From contig OW818654.1 of assembly GCA_942492935.1 (NCBI GenBank), positions 930,001 to 994,000 of the forward strand: a stretch of DNA of 64,000 nt, written 5' to 3'. Below the pieces are notes generated by a model. The model was given only the letters and a program-made list of their open reading frames with translations, did not search any database and was not told the origin of the DNA. A program made the position numbers and the translations under genes. This DNA comes from JANJUO01 sp942492935. Its GTDB lineage: Bacteria; Bacteroidota; Ignavibacteria; Kapaibacteriales; UBA2268. Within the stretch, counting starts at the first letter, position 1, and each line of letters begins with the position of its first letter. This document shows, in pieces, positions 16,816-25,731 of this stretch.

Positions 16816-18105
16816 TTAATTATGATAGCTGTGTTCAAGCATTCTTCTCTCATTTTCAGCTTGTTTGATATTTCCTTCAGCAATATGATGTATAATGCTG
16901 ATAGCACTTGATATTGGCTTTGCAATTTTGTTACTAATATAGAGACTTGTTAAGAATATACCTATTAATGAAATTGAAATAGCTATCGCGAAGTATAAAT
17001 ATATTTCATTAAATCCACTATTAATTATATCTGTTGATTCAGTAATTTCATGAAGTTCAGCACCAGCTCCAATTACCCAGTCAAAAGGTTTGAAATAAGT
17101 TAAAGCAACAAACTTATGCTGGTGTTCTTTATCGCCTTTATTTTTCCAAGGATATTCAATTGTAGAAACCGAACCTTCAGGTTGTGAAATTGCTTGATTA
17201 ATGATTTTTTGAACAATTAATTCACCATTTTCATCTTTTGTTTCCCAAATATTTTCCCCATCTCGCTCTCCATTCTTAGATATAATGTAGTGACCTTTTC
17301 TTGCACCACTGCCACCCAAAACATATAAATAGCCAGTTTTGCCAACAACTGTATTTAATATTGATTCTCTTAATTTTTCAGTGGCTTTAAGTGAGACGCC
17401 TGTATATAACATTCCAGTAATTTTACCATTAATATCTTTAATTGGTTCATAAACAGTTTGATAATAATCATTAACAACATACGCATTACCAAAATATGTA
17501 ATACCATTTAATACACTTTCCAAAACAGGATTGGATTTACCATCAGGATTAGTTGCTGGAATATATGTACCTATTGCCCTATTTCCATTCTCTAACTTCA
17601 CATTAGTTGCTACTCTAAGCATATCTCCTTTTTCATTAATCCTTTGAAAAATGGTAAAAGTAAAATGTGGTTCTGAAAGGTCGTCAATCACTGGTTGATA
17701 TATTTTAAAATCATTATTGTATCCAATCCACTTTCCCCCAATTATTACTTTACGTAGGTTGACTGAAGAATTCTCTTTAGTAAATTGATTTATACAGTTC
17801 CATTGATATAAATCAGAAGAAAAGGTTAATCCACCTTTGCTTGAAATTATTCTTTTTGCCTCTTCTAATTTCTTGGTGAGTAATTTTGTTAGAAGTTGGT
17901 CGGTAATTTCGCAGGATTTGTAAACATTTTTGACTAAATTATTTACATTTTTTTCAGTATTCGATTGAAAAAAATTAACTAATTCTGAAGAAATATGCCC
18001 AGAAGAGATATAAAGAACCAAAACTGTAACACATGAAATTCCAATCGCTATGCTAATTGCCAAACTTAGAATTTTAACTTTAATGCTTAAATTGTTTAGA
18101 TTCAT
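16816..18105 (-). CDS. Cache-HAMP sensor protein without output domain
   Basis: The 429-residue protein has a transmembrane helix (about 10-31), a long periplasmic Cache3-Cache2 type sensor ('GTYIPATNPDGKSNPVLESVL', 'YFGNAYVVNDYYQTVYEPIKD', 'VGKTGYLYVLGG', 'YFKPFDWVIGAGAELHE'), a second helix (about 372-393) and the start of a HAMP ('ISNKIAKPISSAISIIHHIAEGN'). It then ends within 20 residues. Relatives continue into a chemoreceptor or kinase domain, absent here. It could modulate a partner in trans or be a truncated methyl-accepting protein. Confidence 0.8.
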   Translation of the reverse strand: MNLNNLSIKVKILSLAISIAIGISCVTVLVLYISSGHISSELVNFFQSNTEKNVNNLVKNVYKSCEITDQLLTKLLTKKLEEAKRIISSKGGLTFSSDLYQWNCINQFTKENSSVNLRKVIIGGKWIGYNNDFKIYQPVIDDLSEPHFTFTIFQRINEKGDMLRVATNVKLENGNRAIGTYIPATNPDGKSNPVLESVLNGITYFGNAYVVNDYYQTVYEPIKDINGKITGMLYTGVSLKATEKLRESILNTVVGKTGYLYVLGGSGARKGHYIISKNGERDGENIWETKDENGELIVQKIINQAISQPEGSVSTIEYPWKNKGDKEHQHKFVALTYFKPFDWVIGAGAELHEITESTDIINSGFNEIYLYFAIAISISLIGIFLTSLYISNKIAKPISSAISIIHHIAEGNIKQAENERRMLEHSYHN

Positions 18106-18432
18106 AACTCACATCCCGAATTTAAATTATAAAAATTAATTAATTTTCAATATAATTTGAAAAATAAATCACAAAGATAATATTTTTAAATATCAAACTC
18201 AAACCTTTTTTTCTAACATTGTTAAAATTTGATTCTCTATATACATTAGCAAATAATTATAATTACATATACTTAGCAATCGTTTGATTGATGCTAAGAT
18301 TAAAATTTAGCAGTCTAAATTTATAAAAATTTGTTTGTAATTTTTAAAATACAAAAATTATAATTATGTGAATTAAGAAATTTTTTGTATTTTTGAATTT
18401 TGTTGTTACTTATTAATTAATTTAGAATATTT
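18106..18432. promoter_or_regulatory. Divergent intergenic region with a palindrome
   Basis: This AT-rich gap separates the divergently transcribed Cache and MarR-like genes. It holds an interrupted palindrome at 18272-18298 (CTTAGCA...TGCTAAG, with inner AATC/GATT), a possible regulator-binding site. A TATTTTTG at 18388-18395 fits the -7 element for the plus-strand marR gene, though no good -33 partner is obvious. No coding sequence. Confidence 0.4.
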
Positions 18433-19026
18433 ATGAAAAGCGATAAAATATACGAAATATTAACTGCATTTGAAGAATTTGAATCTTTAAAGCAAAGTTC
18501 GGATTTGTTAGAATTTGCAGATTGGTTAAAATCAAACTCATTCAACAATTCGACATCCAAGATTGAATCCGAGGATAATAACAACACAGAAATTATCTTT
18601 CTAATGAGTAGATTCTATAGATATTGCAAGCATTATTACAAACAACTTTGGAAAGATTTATCAATCAAGACAATTGATGAATTTTGGATATTGAATTTTA
18701 TTTCAACAGCAAATCTACCTACAAAAACCGAAATTTACGAAAATTCAGTTATTGATTTACCTGTAGGTACCAAAATGATAAAAAGATTAATAGAACTTGG
18801 ATTAATTACAGAATTTGCAGATGAAAATGATAAAAGAATTAGAAGGATTGAGATTACAGACAAAGGTATCGAAGAAAAGAATGCAGTGTTAGAAAGACTG
18901 AATGCTGTTTCGAATTTTGCTCTGGGTAAACTTGACAAAAAATCAAAAAATCAATTATTAAAATCACTCAAATATCTTGATTCATATCATAATGTAAATT
19001 ATAAAGAATCAACATTTGAATTATAA
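18433..19026 (+). CDS. MarR-family transcriptional regulator
   Basis: A 197-residue protein with a ~60-residue N-terminal extension and a MarR winged helix. 'TIDEFWILNFISTANLPTKTEIYENSVIDLPVGTKMIKRLIELGLI' gives the HTH, and 'ENDKRIRRIEITDKGIEEKNAVLERL' the wing and dimerisation helix. MarR proteins are dimeric repressors responsive to small ligands. Its target is unknown. Bacteroidota MarR genes of this length are often annotated simply as winged-helix regulators. Confidence 0.85.
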   Translation: MKSDKIYEILTAFEEFESLKQSSDLLEFADWLKSNSFNNSTSKIESEDNNNTEIIFLMSRFYRYCKHYYKQLWKDLSIKTIDEFWILNFISTANLPTKTEIYENSVIDLPVGTKMIKRLIELGLITEFADENDKRIRRIEITDKGIEEKNAVLERLNAVSNFALGKLDKKSKNQLLKSLKYLDSYHNVNYKESTFEL

Positions 19027-19062
19027 TTATTTTTATTAAAGTGGTATTTTGGACTAACTTAA

Positions 19063-19707
19063 TTAAATATTTGTATTAATCTCTTCGAGTGCAACAATTC
19101 TTTGTGCTAATGATTTTTCCTTTTCATCATTAGTTGCTAAAATAATGCCACAACCAAGAGTTTTTTGTTCTAAAATATAGTTGCTAACAGTTTCAAATCC
19201 CTCATTATCAAGATTTGAAGTAGGTTCATCAAGAAATAGTAATTTGCTATTATTTTGCATAGCAAGTACAAATTTCATCCTTTGTTTCATACCTGAAGAA
19301 AAAGTTTTAATTTGTGCATTTCTGAATGAATACAATTTAAATCTTTTGAGATTATTTTCAGATAGCTCTTTCTCATAATCTATCCCTCTGATTTTAGCAA
19401 ATATCTCTAAATGTTCCAAAGGAGTAAATTCTTCATATAGATTGAGATATGGCGATACAAAAGAAAAATACTTGTAATAATTTTCCTTTTCAATAGAATT
19501 ATTGTTGTACGTAAAGGATATTTTGCCTTCAGTAGCATTCCAAACTCCAGCTAAAATACGTAGTAATGTTGATTTTCCTGCTCCATTATGCCCAGTAACT
19601 GCAACTATTTCACTATTTTGAATTGAAAAATCTATATTTCTAAAAACAAATTTTTTAGAATTAAACTTCTTTGCAACTTTTTCTGCTGTTAAATTAAAAT
19701 TATCCAT
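19063..19707 (-). CDS. ABC transporter ATPase, CcmA-like
   Basis: The 214-residue ATPase has Walker A 'GHNGAGKST', signature 'FSSGMKQRMKF', Walker B 'LLFLDEPTSNLD' and a D-loop. It is small, with a 'G(V)WNATEGKISF' beta segment, as in CcmA, the ATPase of the heme-exporter/cytochrome c maturation complex. No CcmB/CcmC permease lies nearby, so ccmA is not certain. The ATG at 19707 is preferred over an in-frame GTG at 19716 that would overlap the previous gene. Confidence 0.75.
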   Translation of the reverse strand: MDNFNLTAEKVAKKFNSKKFVFRNIDFSIQNSEIVAVTGHNGAGKSTLLRILAGVWNATEGKISFTYNNNSIEKENYYKYFSFVSPYLNLYEEFTPLEHLEIFAKIRGIDYEKELSENNLKRFKLYSFRNAQIKTFSSGMKQRMKFVLAMQNNSKLLFLDEPTSNLDNEGFETVSNYILEQKTLGCGIILATNDEKEKSLAQRIVALEEINTNI

Positions 19708-19712
19708 TAAAA

Positions 19713-21380
19713 TCACTTATTAATTACTGAAAATTTACCAAATATTGATTCATCACCCGAATCTACAGAAAAGAAATATATGCCATTATTCATATTTATA
19801 ATGTCATTACTATTCAAAAATACACATAATTGATTGTTTTTTAATCCTGTTTTCAAATTATCAAAAGAATATAATTCTAACATTTCAGCACTAAATATTT
19901 TCAATATAATTGATGACCCAATCATTGTTTTGCTTGGTACTGGAAAATATAATTCTTCATCTTTATTTATATTATAAGGATTTGGGAAAGTATGTTCAAT
20001 TGTAATAGTTTTTGTACCTTTATTCACATAATATTTATTTGCAATCAACTCATCAGTATCAATCAACAAATATAGGTCATCAAATCCGATAACTTTTATG
20101 GAATTCGAAGTATTTTGATTGGATAACGAAATATAATAATCTCTTTCAAGTACGGTAGCTGTAGAAGCAGATTTTAAATCTTGATTAGCAAGAACAAAAT
20201 CAATTGTATCATTAGTAAAGCCACTACCTGATTCAATAATAAATCTAATTCCGCGCATTTCATAAGGTTTTAATCGTCCCGATGAAGATAATGGAATACT
20301 TTTGTAATTCTGTGTAGAATAAAACTTCATAGCAGAAATATCCTTTGCATGCCATAAATACTCATTTTCTTTTGCCATAGCACCAGTAAAATATATCCAA
20401 TCAATAAAGTCATTAAATACAGTTCCAAGTGAGCTGCCTTGTTCTTTTAAAGCACCATCTAAAGCTCCATAAACTTCAACGCCTGATTCAACAAGTTCCC
20501 ACAAACGCTTTATGATATTAACGTTTGGAAAATTTTCTAAAAAATATTGATTTAAAATAGAAAATCCATAACCAGTATCTTGATTATCTATACCAAATGG
20601 GTAAATAGATAGATTTTGCAAAACTCTGTTCGTGTGTTGTAAATAATCGATAGATTCGGGATATAATGTAAATTCCATCCCCATCGAACTCATTTCCATA
20701 ATAGTTAAATTCGTAGGATTACTATAGCCATATCTGAATTGAATAGCATGATGCAACTCGTGTATAGCAGTAATTTTCAAAGCGTTTATACCCGTTTCTT
20801 TATAGGCAGGTACTCTTTTAAAAGGTTGATTTTGAGGACCAGCTGAATCTTTTGGACTGAAATCATTATCAATAACGATATATGAATAGCTCCTGGTAAA
20901 CTTATTGCCAATTATATCTTTATATGGATAAGTAAAACCATAAGCACCACCATCATGATAAAATGCAGCATCAGGTTCATCACAATTACCCAAATCCCAC
21001 AAATAAATATCATATTCATTTCCACCACCAGTTCCATCGTCTGGATGAGGAGATTTCATACCTAATTCATCAACTTGAAAGAAGTATGCTTTTTCAAAAT
21101 AGAATGCAACTGAATCAACATAATCCGATACACCATTCTGATTTTTATCTTCATTAGTAACCGAATGAACTCCAACGGTATCATAGTGAATCATAAAAAT
21201 TTTATTTGGCGAAATAAATTTCTTCTGCCCAACCATAGGTCTTTGTGTTGCGGGGTCATTAATTACAAATCGTTGAAGAAACTCTCTATCTTTCTTAATC
21301 AAAGGGTTAATCTTGGTAGAGAAACCATTATAATTAATAGCGACCGCAAAAATTGCAAGCCAAAACAAAAATTTATTCAT
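19713..21380 (-). CDS. Secreted putative metalloprotease, MXAN_6640-like, with T9SS-like C-terminus
   Basis: The 555-residue protein has a signal peptide. It carries the zinc-protease motif HELHH in 'ITAIHELHHAIQFRYG', preceded by an Asp-rich region ('EDKNQNGVSDYVDS', 'DDGTGGGNEYDIYLWDLGN') that may bind calcium. This arrangement is found in the MXAN_6640 family of predicted metalloproteases. The last ~85 residues ('FPNPYN...' through 'NNGIYFFSVDSGDESIFGKFSVIN') resemble a type IX secretion sorting domain, so the protein is probably exported to the surface. Confidence 0.8.
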   Translation of the reverse strand: MNKFLFWLAIFAVAINYNGFSTKINPLIKKDREFLQRFVINDPATQRPMVGQKKFISPNKIFMIHYDTVGVHSVTNEDKNQNGVSDYVDSVAFYFEKAYFFQVDELGMKSPHPDDGTGGGNEYDIYLWDLGNCDEPDAAFYHDGGAYGFTYPYKDIIGNKFTRSYSYIVIDNDFSPKDSAGPQNQPFKRVPAYKETGINALKITAIHELHHAIQFRYGYSNPTNLTIMEMSSMGMEFTLYPESIDYLQHTNRVLQNLSIYPFGIDNQDTGYGFSILNQYFLENFPNVNIIKRLWELVESGVEVYGALDGALKEQGSSLGTVFNDFIDWIYFTGAMAKENEYLWHAKDISAMKFYSTQNYKSIPLSSSGRLKPYEMRGIRFIIESGSGFTNDTIDFVLANQDLKSASTATVLERDYYISLSNQNTSNSIKVIGFDDLYLLIDTDELIANKYYVNKGTKTITIEHTFPNPYNINKDEELYFPVPSKTMIGSSIILKIFSAEMLELYSFDNLKTGLKNNQLCVFLNSNDIINMNNGIYFFSVDSGDESIFGKFSVINK

Positions 21381-21925
21381 AGAATTTATTTCACTTTATT
21401 GATTTTATTCAACAAAAATCCAATTTCAAAAATACTTAAATATTACCAATTAAACAAATATGGTAAATACATAGTCAGATAAAATTATTGATTTCATAGC
21501 AAGTATTAATTGATAAGCATTATTTTTATCTTCAATTCGCAAAAGATATTATGGCTAAAGACAATGTCCACCGCTTTACTTGTCTTCCTACCATACTTCG
21601 ACTAAGCTCAATAACCAATGGCGGGCATTGATTTTTTCATCTATAGCCCTGCCATTCATGGCGGGGATTGATTTTAAATATGGATATTATGGCTTTAGCC
21701 AAAAATAATTCTAATATTACTTGAAAATACTTGTAAATTTTGACAAATCCCAGCTACTTCTTTAAAATGCTCTTTACATATAATGTAACATATAATGTAA
21801 CTCTTTGAAATTCAATTAAAAAAAAATGTTTGAGAATTAATGAATATGCAATAATTCAATACTGTTAGAAATTCATTTTTTATATCAATTTATTTGTATA
21901 AACAATTAGCTTTAATAATTATAAT
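21381..21925. other. Intergenic region, no gene supported
   Basis: AT-rich spacer of 545 bp between two minus-strand genes. It contains two short direct repeats, 'ccattcatggcggg'-like segments near 21617-21673, and a tandem 13-bp duplication 'acatataatgtaa' at 21776-21801. The open frame on the opposite strand overlapping the protease start has no family resemblance. The promoter of the 19713-21380 gene should lie at its left end. Confidence 0.6.
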
Positions 21926-23221
21926 TTAAATCAATTCTCCAATTGCATTTTCATTATTGAATGTATTTAATTTAACTTTTTTAAACTTACTGAAAACATC
22001 ATCTTCTGATTCAAAATGAACTCTAATATAATTTTCAGTCCAGCCACGCCAAATATTTGTATTTTCGATTTTACTTTCAGGAATAACTGTACGAATTTGT
22101 GATAATTCATTTTTCATAAATTCTATACGTTTGTTATCAGATAAAATTCTCAAATCTTTTGTACGCTGCTTTCTGATTTTCATCGGAACAGAATCTGGAA
22201 AATCAATAGCAGGTGTGTCAGCTCTTTCTGAATATGTAAATGTATGCAAATAAGTAACAGGAAGTTTGGAAATGAAATTATAAGTTTCATCGTAATGAGA
22301 AGAAGATTCACCCGGGAATCCTGAAATAACATCAACACCAATACCGCATTGTGGAATTTTAGCTTTAATTTTATATATCAAATCAGAATAAAAATTTGAA
22401 TTGTATCTTCTTTTCATTTTTTTTAGAATTTCATCTGAACCACTTTGAAGTGGTATATGAAAATGCGGACAAAATATTTTTGATTCTGCAACTATTTCAA
22501 TTATCTCATCAGTCAATAAGTTTGGTTCAATTGAGGAAATTCTAACTCGCAAATCCAAATCTAATTTGTCTATCAATTTTACTACATCAACAAAACGCTT
22601 GCCTTCTCGTGTTTTATAATCACCCAAATTAATTCCAGAAATTACTACTTCTTTATATCCATTTTTTACAATTTTATGAAAATAATCACTTATGTCTTCA
22701 TAAGCCATACTACGACTATTGCCACGAGCCAACGGGATAGTGCAAAAAGTGCAATTATAGTTGCAGCCATCTTGCATTTTCAGAAAAGCTCTTGTTCTTT
22801 CGCTATTGTCAGAAGTAAGTGCGGCATCAAATTTTAAATCATCAATACATGAAACATTATTTTGAGTTGCATTTCCATTCATCATTTCAGTAACCAAATC
22901 AGGTATTTTGAATTTTTCTTTCTGCCCAAAAACAGCATCTACAGGTAAGTTTTGTAGTATTTCTTCAGGTTTTAATTGAGCAAAACAGCCAAAAACACCT
23001 AAGAAAGCATTTGGTGAAACCCTTCTTGCTCGTCTGATTAGTTTACCAGCTTCTGAATCAGCATTATTGGTAACAGTGCAAGTATTGATTAAAACAATAT
23101 CACTTGGCGAGCCAAATTCAGTTACTTCATAACCCATAAGTTCGAATTTTTCCTGAATCTGCTGAGTTTCAGCATAGTTGACTTTACAACCTAATGTATG
23201 GAAAGAAATTTTCATTGTCAT
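21926..23221 (-). CDS. mtaB: tRNA t6A37 methylthiotransferase MtaB
   Basis: A 431-residue radical-SAM methylthiotransferase. The N-terminal UPF0004 domain supplies Cys12 ('TLGCKVNYAE'), Cys48 and Cys79. The radical-SAM triad is C153-x3-C157-x2-C160 in 'DGCNYNCTFCTIP', and a C-terminal TRAM-like domain follows ('IWRGWTENYIRVHFE'). The 'HTLGCKVNYAET' N-terminus is the signature separating MtaB (ms2t6A formation) from MiaB and RimO. The adjacent genes are unrelated. Confidence 0.92.
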   Translation of the reverse strand: MTMKISFHTLGCKVNYAETQQIQEKFELMGYEVTEFGSPSDIVLINTCTVTNNADSEAGKLIRRARRVSPNAFLGVFGCFAQLKPEEILQNLPVDAVFGQKEKFKIPDLVTEMMNGNATQNNVSCIDDLKFDAALTSDNSERTRAFLKMQDGCNYNCTFCTIPLARGNSRSMAYEDISDYFHKIVKNGYKEVVISGINLGDYKTREGKRFVDVVKLIDKLDLDLRVRISSIEPNLLTDEIIEIVAESKIFCPHFHIPLQSGSDEILKKMKRRYNSNFYSDLIYKIKAKIPQCGIGVDVISGFPGESSSHYDETYNFISKLPVTYLHTFTYSERADTPAIDFPDSVPMKIRKQRTKDLRILSDNKRIEFMKNELSQIRTVIPESKIENTNIWRGWTENYIRVHFESEDDVFSKFKKVKLNTFNNENAIGELI

Positions 23222-24200
23222 TTATCAAATATAATAGAAACGAATTTTTACACTTAAAATTTTAATTTAATGTAACAACCATTTTTAATCCATCAATTCA
23301 ACAAGCACATTATTATTTCATTAGTAACAACTCAGTCGCTTATAGATAATTTAGAATTTTAGTTCTTTTTTAAAAATTCCTTAAAATTCCCATCGGGAAT
23401 AAATGTTTGTAACAGATTAATTCCCCACTTCAACCAGCAACGCCGTAGGTGTTGAATGTGTATTTGAAATATTCAATCCCGATGGGATTGTTTGACTTCG
23501 GGGTAATTTCATTGTTACAAACAGGTAATCCCTAACGGGATTTTCAAAGAATTTCTTTTTTATTATTATTTTCAACTTTTCCCAACTTTTCATTCAAATA
23601 ACTTAGCAAATTGAAATTTTCTAATCGAAATACAACAAGTAGAAGGTCTCGTTCGTTGAGTAGCGGAGCGTATCGAAACGAACAACGGAGAGTAATCCAG
23701 ATGTCCGAAAGTTGAATATGTATATTGCTCATTTCGATACGATGCTGAAGCATCTACTCAACAAGCGGAGTGTTAGGAATTGGTTTTTTTGTAGTTCTGT
23801 GTGTTTGAAAATTGGGATTTTGAAAAATAAAAAAAAATTATTAGTTTAGGGAATGAAAATTTCTGTAATTAAGAAAATTATATCTCAATTACTGATATGC
23901 TTAAAGCAAAAGATGGTGATTACTTTATTTTGATTGGTTAAGTAATTAAATACAGTAGAATTTTTTTGAATTTGGGATTGTGGATAAGACCCGAATTCAA
24001 AATATATTTAATCAAAGAATTTCAGCGATTAAATGATGATGAAATTAATAGATTAAAATTGAATTGTTACTTATTTCGTTCAGAATGATTTGTTTTATAT
24101 GGGAAAATATTCAATTTTCAAATAATTCATAATTACCAGTATTTTGAATAATTTGGCTTAGCAGTTACAGTAATTAAAATTACTCAGACGGCTAAATTTG
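23222..24200. repeat. Repeat-bearing intergenic region, including a full inverted-repeat element
   Basis: No gene is supported over 979 bp. The main feature is a ~184-bp element at 23374-23557 with imperfect ~40-bp inverted ends ('attcccatcgggaat...gtttgtaac' versus 'gttacaaac...ccctaacggg'). Homology to the copy near 60.1 kb extends further on both sides, from about 23320 to 23600. From 23646 to 23770 lies a copy of another repeat ('ctactcaacaagcgga', 'gtatcgaaa') that recurs at 54.0-54.2 kb. A short open frame over these repeats is not a gene. The last ~400 bp are AT-rich and featureless. Confidence 0.8.
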
Positions 24201-24518
24201 TTACTTGCTAAATATTTTCAAACCTGCAATACCAGCAAAAATTAACAAAATACAGATAATTCTAATCACATCTTTTGATTCATCAAATAAAATCATTCCC
24301 ACAATTGCCGTTCCAACAGCACCTATTCCAGTCCAAACTGCATAAGCCGTTCCTACTGGTAATGTTTTCAAAGAATATGCCAGCATACCCATACTTAAAA
24401 TTAAAAATACAATTGTTATTATACTCCATTTTAAGTCTGTAAATCCATTTGACATTTTCATACTTATAGCCCAAACACACTCAAAAAGGCCTGCAATTAT
24501 TAATATAATCCAATTCAT
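24201..24518 (-). CDS. sugE: SMR-family exporter, SugE/Gdx-like
   Basis: A 105-residue protein with four helices and the SMR glutamate in helix 1 ('LIIAGLFECVWAISMK', Glu13). The 'LKTLPVGTAYAVWTGIGAVGTAI' signature matches the Gdx/SugE subtype that exports guanidinium rather than the broad-specificity EmrE subtype. The upstream region is only ~58 bp and shows no guanidine riboswitch. It is the last gene of a minus-strand run with dedA-like and sugar genes. Confidence 0.88.
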   Translation of the reverse strand: MNWIILIIAGLFECVWAISMKMSNGFTDLKWSIITIVFLILSMGMLAYSLKTLPVGTAYAVWTGIGAVGTAIVGMILFDESKDVIRIICILLIFAGIAGLKIFSK

Positions 24519-24576
24519 ATTATGATTTTATTTGTTAATTTTAAATTTATATTTATGATTTATAGGAAAATTTTGA

Positions 24577-25200
24577 TTAGTCAATATCTTTTAAGTTTTG
24601 TGTAAATCTTTTAATTACCCATTTGACAACAAAATACATAATTATTGTAATTGTTCCAATTGAAACATATAAACCGTAATCTTTTAGAAAATCATCAAAC
24701 ATAACCCAATTATCACCCAGTTTCATGCCGAAATATATAAGTAAAGCATTCCAAATTAATGCACTTATAACAGACAAAACCATAGATTTCTTGAATGAAA
24801 GATTGGACATTCCGACAAAAAAAGCTATTACTGCCCTCGTTCCTGATAAAAATCTATTTGCAACAACAAGCCAGTACCCCCATTTTCCAAACCACTTTTC
24901 TACCTTGATTATTAAATCCCTTGAAATAAATGAAAATTTCTTAGAATCCATAATTGTATGCTCAAATTTATTCCCAAGCATATACATTAATCCGAATCCA
25001 ATAACTGAACCTAATGTAGATGAAATAAGAAGAGGGATAAATCCAACTTTTCCTATTCCTACAAATGTACCAATAAATAACAGAATTGCATCACTTGGTG
25101 ATGGTGGAAAAACATTTTCAATTAGTGTAATAAAAAAAGCAAACACTAAAACCCAATACCATGGAACAGTTTTAATTATTTCTATTGTAGCTTCAAGCAT
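24577..25200 (-). CDS. DedA-family membrane protein
   Basis: The 207-residue protein has the VTT/DedA core: 'ENVFPPSPSDAILLFIGTF', 'GKVGFIPLLISSTLGSVIGFGLMYMLG' and the basic 'VANRFLSGTRAVIAFFVGMSNLSFKKSMVLS' segment. DedA proteins act as undecaprenyl-phosphate or phosphatidylethanolamine flippases, which fits the envelope-sugar genes beside it. It overlaps the HAD phosphatase gene by 8 bp. Confidence 0.9.
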   Translation of the reverse strand: MLEATIEIIKTVPWYWVLVFAFFITLIENVFPPSPSDAILLFIGTFVGIGKVGFIPLLISSTLGSVIGFGLMYMLGNKFEHTIMDSKKFSFISRDLIIKVEKWFGKWGYWLVVANRFLSGTRAVIAFFVGMSNLSFKKSMVLSVISALIWNALLIYFGMKLGDNWVMFDDFLKDYGLYVSIGTITIIMYFVVKWVIKRFTQNLKDID

Positions 25201-25729
25201 TAATTATTTCAGTATTATTAAAAAAATTCGAAATTTCATTTATATTATTGAAATTGTAATTTGCAAAATTACAAATATTATCGTTCAAATAAATTGTTGT
25301 TAGACCCGTAGAATTTCCAGCAATTATATCAGAATAAGAATCACCAATAAAATACGATTTAGTTACATTAATATTATATTTTTCAATCGCTTCAATTATC
25401 ATACCAGGGTTCGGTTTTCTTCTAAAGCTATTTGTTTCTTTCAATTCCGAACAAAAGAAAATATCATCAAAACAAAATCCAGTATTAAGAATTAATTCAG
25501 ATTGCATATAATTATGAATAGAATCTAATGCTTGTTCAGTCATTAAGCCCTTGCCAATTCCTTGTTGATTTGTAATTAAAATAGCAAGAAACCCTAACTT
25601 TTTTATCTGTTCAAATAATGAAAAGAAACCTGAAATAAATTCGAATTGTGAAATATTTAATACATATTTATCAATTAATCTGACATTGACAACACCATCT
25701 CTGTCAAAAAAAATAGCATTGCATTTCAT
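25193..25729 (-). CDS. HAD-family heptose-bisphosphate phosphatase-like protein
   Basis: A 178-residue HAD hydrolase with motif I 'FFDRDGVVN' (Asp9, Asp11), motif II 'ILITNQQGIGKG', the Lys in 'FRRKPNPGMI' and motif IV 'FIGDSYSDIIAG'. This is the HAD-IIIA/GmhB pattern, dephosphorylating heptose 1,7-bisphosphate in LPS or surface-sugar synthesis. The four cysteines that bind Zn in E. coli GmhB are not seen, so it may be a relative with another substrate. It is coupled to the upstream glycosyltransferase (2-bp gap). Confidence 0.8.
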   Translation of the reverse strand: MKCNAIFFDRDGVVNVRLIDKYVLNISQFEFISGFFSLFEQIKKLGFLAILITNQQGIGKGLMTEQALDSIHNYMQSELILNTGFCFDDIFFCSELKETNSFRRKPNPGMIIEAIEKYNINVTKSYFIGDSYSDIIAGNSTGLTTIYLNDNICNFANYNFNNINEISNFFNNTEIINA

Positions 25730-25731
25730 AA

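Noticed and set aside
23544..23753. 69-residue minus-strand ORF
   Set aside because: It spans two repeat families and has no family resemblance.
24519..24576. Guanidine riboswitch before the SugE-like gene
   Set aside because: The space is only 58 bp and lacks the ykkC or mini-ykkC motifs.
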